From Jiella avicenniae (lineage in GTDB: Bacteria; Pseudomonadota; Alphaproteobacteria; Rhizobiales; Rhizobiaceae): DNA of 64,000 nt. The notes under the pieces are model-generated. The model was not told the origin of the DNA, did no database searches, and was given only the letters and a program-made list of their open reading frames with translations. Shown here one piece after another: positions 61,969-64,000 of this stretch. The stretch's first letter is position 1; the number at the start of each line of letters is the position of its first letter. The DNA lies in the NCBI RefSeq assembly GCF_021390325.1, contig NZ_JAJUWU010000016.1, positions 1-64,000 of the forward strand, given 5' to 3'. Both the position numbers and the translations under genes were made by a program.

Positions 61969-62667
61969 ATGGCCTACGTCTTTCCCCCGGCACCGACCCC
62001 GACCGTCGCGGTTGCGAACAGCGACGATCGCCTGCCGGTGCGCCGCATCTTCTGCGTCGGGCGCAATTATGCCGCCCATGCCCGCGAGATGGGCAAGGAC
62101 CCGGATCGCGAACCGCCCTTCTTCTTCACCAAACCGGCGGATGCCGTGGTGATGGATGGCGAAACGATCGCCTATCCGCCGGAGACCGAGAATTTTCACT
62201 ATGAGGCGGAACTCATCGCCGTGATCGGGACGGCGGGCAAGGATATCCCCGAGGCCGACGCGCTGTCCCATGTCTGGGGCTATGCCGTCGGCAACGATCT
62301 CACCCGCCGCGACATCCAGCTCGCCGCCCGCGACAAGGGCCGGCCCTGGGATCTCGGCAAGGGCTTCGACCGCTCGGCCGTCATCGGCCCCGTTCATCCT
62401 GTTTCCGAGACCGGTCACCCGGAAGAGGGTTCGATCCGCCTCACCGTCAATGGCGAGGTGAAGCAGGATGCCGATCTCGCCGAGCTGATCTGGGGTGTCG
62501 ACGAGATCGTCTCGATCCTCTCCCATTCCATCGAGCTGCGCCCCGGCGATCTGATCATGACCGGCACGCCGGCGGGCGTCGGGCCGCTGAAGCCAGGCGA
62601 CAGCTGCGTCGTTTCGATCGCCGGCCTCGGCGAGATCACCACGACGATCGGACCGCGCGAGTCGTGA
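61969..62667 (+). CDS. Fumarylpyruvate hydrolase (FAH family)
   Basis: A 232-aa FAH-superfamily enzyme. The catalytic domain opens RRIFCVGRNYAAHAREMGKD, the metal ligands lie in FHYEAELIAVIG and YAVGNDLTRRDIQLAARDKG, and the final signature is LRPGDLIMTGTPAGVGPL. Short FAH proteins of this length next to a maleylpyruvate isomerase and gentisate dioxygenase typically split fumarylpyruvate into fumarate and pyruvate. The start follows an AAGGAAGTTAGA site. Its stop overlaps the alternative GTG start of the next gene. The name rests on context; the sequence family alone is broader. Confidence 0.87.
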   Translation: MAYVFPPAPTPTVAVANSDDRLPVRRIFCVGRNYAAHAREMGKDPDREPPFFFTKPADAVVMDGETIAYPPETENFHYEAELIAVIGTAGKDIPEADALSHVWGYAVGNDLTRRDIQLAARDKGRPWDLGKGFDRSAVIGPVHPVSETGHPEEGSIRLTVNGEVKQDADLAELIWGVDEIVSILSHSIELRPGDLIMTGTPAGVGPLKPGDSCVVSIAGLGEITTTIGPRES

Positions 62668-63317
62668 CGATGGCGCTGACGCTGCACAACTTCTTCCGCT
62701 CCTCGACCTCGACGCGGCTTCGCGCCGCGTTGAACCTGAAAGGGCTGGAATATGATTACGTGCCCTACGTGCTGCGGAAGGGCGAGACGCGGACGCCGGA
62801 CTATCTGAAGCGCAATCCGCAGGGGCTCGTTCCCTCGCTGGAACGGGAAGACGGCAAGGTTCTCACCCAGTCGCTCGCCATCATCGAGTGGCTGGAGGAG
62901 ACCCATCCCGAGCCCGCGCTTCTGCCGAAGGACGCCGACGGCCGGGCGCGGGTGCGGGCGCTCGCCCATATGATCGCGCTCGAGGTTCATCCGCTCAACA
63001 ATCTGAGGGTGCTCGGCTATCTCGCCGAGCATTTCGGTGCCGACGACGCGGCCCAGAAGGCGTGGTTCACCCATTGGGTGACGACCACCTTCGACGCGCT
63101 GGAAACGACGCTCGCCCGCGATGCCGAGACCGGCCAATTCTGCCATGGCGACACGCCGGGGCTCGCCGATCTCTGCCTATACGCGCAGGTCTGGAACAAC
63201 AAACGCTTTGAGATCGACATCGCGACCTGGCCGGTGATCGCCGGCATTTTCGAGCGGCTCGATGCCTTGCCGGCCTTCCGCGATGCCGCGCCCCCCAACC
63301 AACCGGATGCCGCCTGA
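62664..63317 (+). CDS. maiA: Maleylpyruvate isomerase (zeta-class GST)
   Basis: A 217-aa glutathione S-transferase-fold enzyme of the zeta class. The active-site segment HNFFRSSTSTRLRAALNLKG carries the S-S-x-S-x-R pattern. RNPQGLVPSLEREDGKVLTQ then SLAIIEWLEETHPEP is the glutathione-binding region, and PGLADLCLYAQVWN the zeta-class C-terminal motif. It isomerises maleylpyruvate to fumarylpyruvate with glutathione in the gentisate route; maleylacetoacetate is the alternative substrate. The start is GTG at 62664 (GTGA overlap) or the ATG at 62670; the latter gives MALTLHNFF, the usual start. Confidence 0.88.
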   Translation: MTMALTLHNFFRSSTSTRLRAALNLKGLEYDYVPYVLRKGETRTPDYLKRNPQGLVPSLEREDGKVLTQSLAIIEWLEETHPEPALLPKDADGRARVRALAHMIALEVHPLNNLRVLGYLAEHFGADDAAQKAWFTHWVTTTFDALETTLARDAETGQFCHGDTPGLADLCLYAQVWNNKRFEIDIATWPVIAGIFERLDALPAFRDAAPPNQPDAA

Positions 63318-63358
63318 GCCTTATCGGGCGGCGCCAAGTCAACGAACGGAGGATTGTC

Positions 63359-64000
63359 ATGAACGAGGCCGTGACCCACGAAAGCGTCAAGCACGCCATG
63401 CAGCCCGAGGACACCCCGGAACTGCGCGAACTCTACAAGGGATTTGCCGACAACAATCTGATCCCGCTCTGGACCCAGCTCGGCGACCTGATGCCGGTCC
63501 ATCCGAAATCGAAGGCGGTCCCCTTCGTCTGGAAATGGTCCGAGCTTCTGCCGCTTGCCGAGAGATCCGGCGAGCTCGTGCCGGTCGGGCGCGGCGGCGA
63601 GCGCCGGGCGATCGGTCTCGCCAATCCGGGCCTCGCGCCCAACGCCTACATCTCGCCGACGCTCTGGGCGGCGATCCAGTATCTCGGCCCCCGCGAGACC
63701 GCGCCCGAACACCGCCATTCGCAGAATGCCTTCCGCTTCGTCGTCGAAGGCGAGGGGGTCTGGACGGTGGTTAACGGCGATCCGGTCCGCATGTCGCGCG
63801 GCGATCTCCTGCTGACGCCGGGCTGGAACTTCCACGGCCATCACAACGACCGCGACGCGCCGATGGCCTGGATCGACGGGCTCGACATTCCCTTCAGCCA
63901 GCAGATGGACGTCGGCTTCTTCGAATTCGGCTCCGACCGCGTCACCGACTATGCGACGCCCAACTTCTCGCGCGGCGAGCGGCTGTGGTGTCATCCGGGA
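63359..64000 (+). CDS. Gentisate 1,2-dioxygenase (partial, runs off the window)
   Basis: The first 214 codons of a cupin dioxygenase that opens the gentisate ring with Fe(II) and O2 to give maleylpyruvate. The family opening is ELYKGFADNNLIPLWTQLGD and the active-site cupin motif is ETAPEHRHSQNAFRFVVEGE with the HxH ligands, then GDLLLTPGWNFHGHHNDRDA with the third His. The C-terminal about half lies outside the window. The start at ATG 63359 has a GGAGGATTGTC ribosome site. It is the ring-cleavage step that identifies this operon as a gentisate pathway. Confidence 0.92.
   Translation, partial: MNEAVTHESVKHAMQPEDTPELRELYKGFADNNLIPLWTQLGDLMPVHPKSKAVPFVWKWSELLPLAERSGELVPVGRGGERRAIGLANPGLAPNAYISPTLWAAIQYLGPRETAPEHRHSQNAFRFVVEGEGVWTVVNGDPVRMSRGDLLLTPGWNFHGHHNDRDAPMAWIDGLDIPFSQQMDVGFFEFGSDRVTDYATPNFSRGERLWCHPG

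Noticed and set aside
1-64000. CRISPR arrays, rRNA genes, prophage structural genes
   Set aside because: No regularly spaced short repeats, no rRNA sequence and no phage structural or lysis genes were seen. The S24 regulator alone does not indicate a prophage.

Overview
This window is a high-GC chromosomal segment from an alphaproteobacterium, most likely of the order Hyphomicrobiales (Rhizobiales). The pointers are a class I lysyl-tRNA synthetase, a PodJ-like polarity protein, a TauE/TIGR02186 pair, a ligase-associated helicase with PdeM, and two kinds of palindromic intergenic repeat that I associate with this order. Assignment below order level is not supported.

Layout. 1-27 kb is ordinary chromosome. 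It holds a periplasmic binding protein, a TerB-like protein, lysK, an S24 repressor coupled to a thermonuclease, a BrkB-type membrane protein, serine dehydratase, an SH3 protein, a fatty-acid beta-oxidation set (fadJ-like and fadA-like genes with a MerR regulator and an EAL-domain gene placed between them), podJ, a TauE-family exporter, pdeM, a GH13 amylase and the Lhr-like helicase. About 27.3-34.2 kb is an accessory region beginning right after a tRNA-Gln(CTG). It contains gene debris (a frameshifted zinc-ribbon gene, a frameshifted IS256-family transposase tail), AT-rich spacers and one compact operon. That operon encodes an SGNH-hydrolase/metzincin-protease fusion, a caspase-like protease, a 162-aa protein of unknown function and possibly a 66-aa protein.

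34.6-52.5 kb is an aromatic or organic-acid uptake and catabolism region. One leftward operon carries a complete Liv-type ABC transporter, a 3-hydroxyisobutyrate-dehydrogenase-like enzyme, an FAH-family hydrolase, an extradiol (VOC) dioxygenase and an NMT1-type binding protein. A divergent GntR regulator with a YciI partner follows. Then come an orphan binding protein, a ketopantoate-reductase-like enzyme, a LysR regulator, a creatinase-like M24 protein and a complete TauABC-type transporter. A TGGAA-N13-TTCCA motif occurs in two of the promoter regions and a related half-site in a third, which suggests one shared regulator.

52.6-64 kb holds a palindromic repeat, an ADP-forming acyl-CoA synthetase, an IclR regulator and a rightward operon that reads as a salicylate (via salicylyl-CoA) to gentisate pathway. 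It encodes a flavin monooxygenase, an aryl-CoA ligase, a TRAP-TAXI transporter, fumarylpyruvate hydrolase, maleylpyruvate isomerase and gentisate 1,2-dioxygenase, the last cut by the window end.

The most likely undescribed system is the protease operon at 28.77-33.82 kb. All product names are from reading sequence and motifs; no database search was run.
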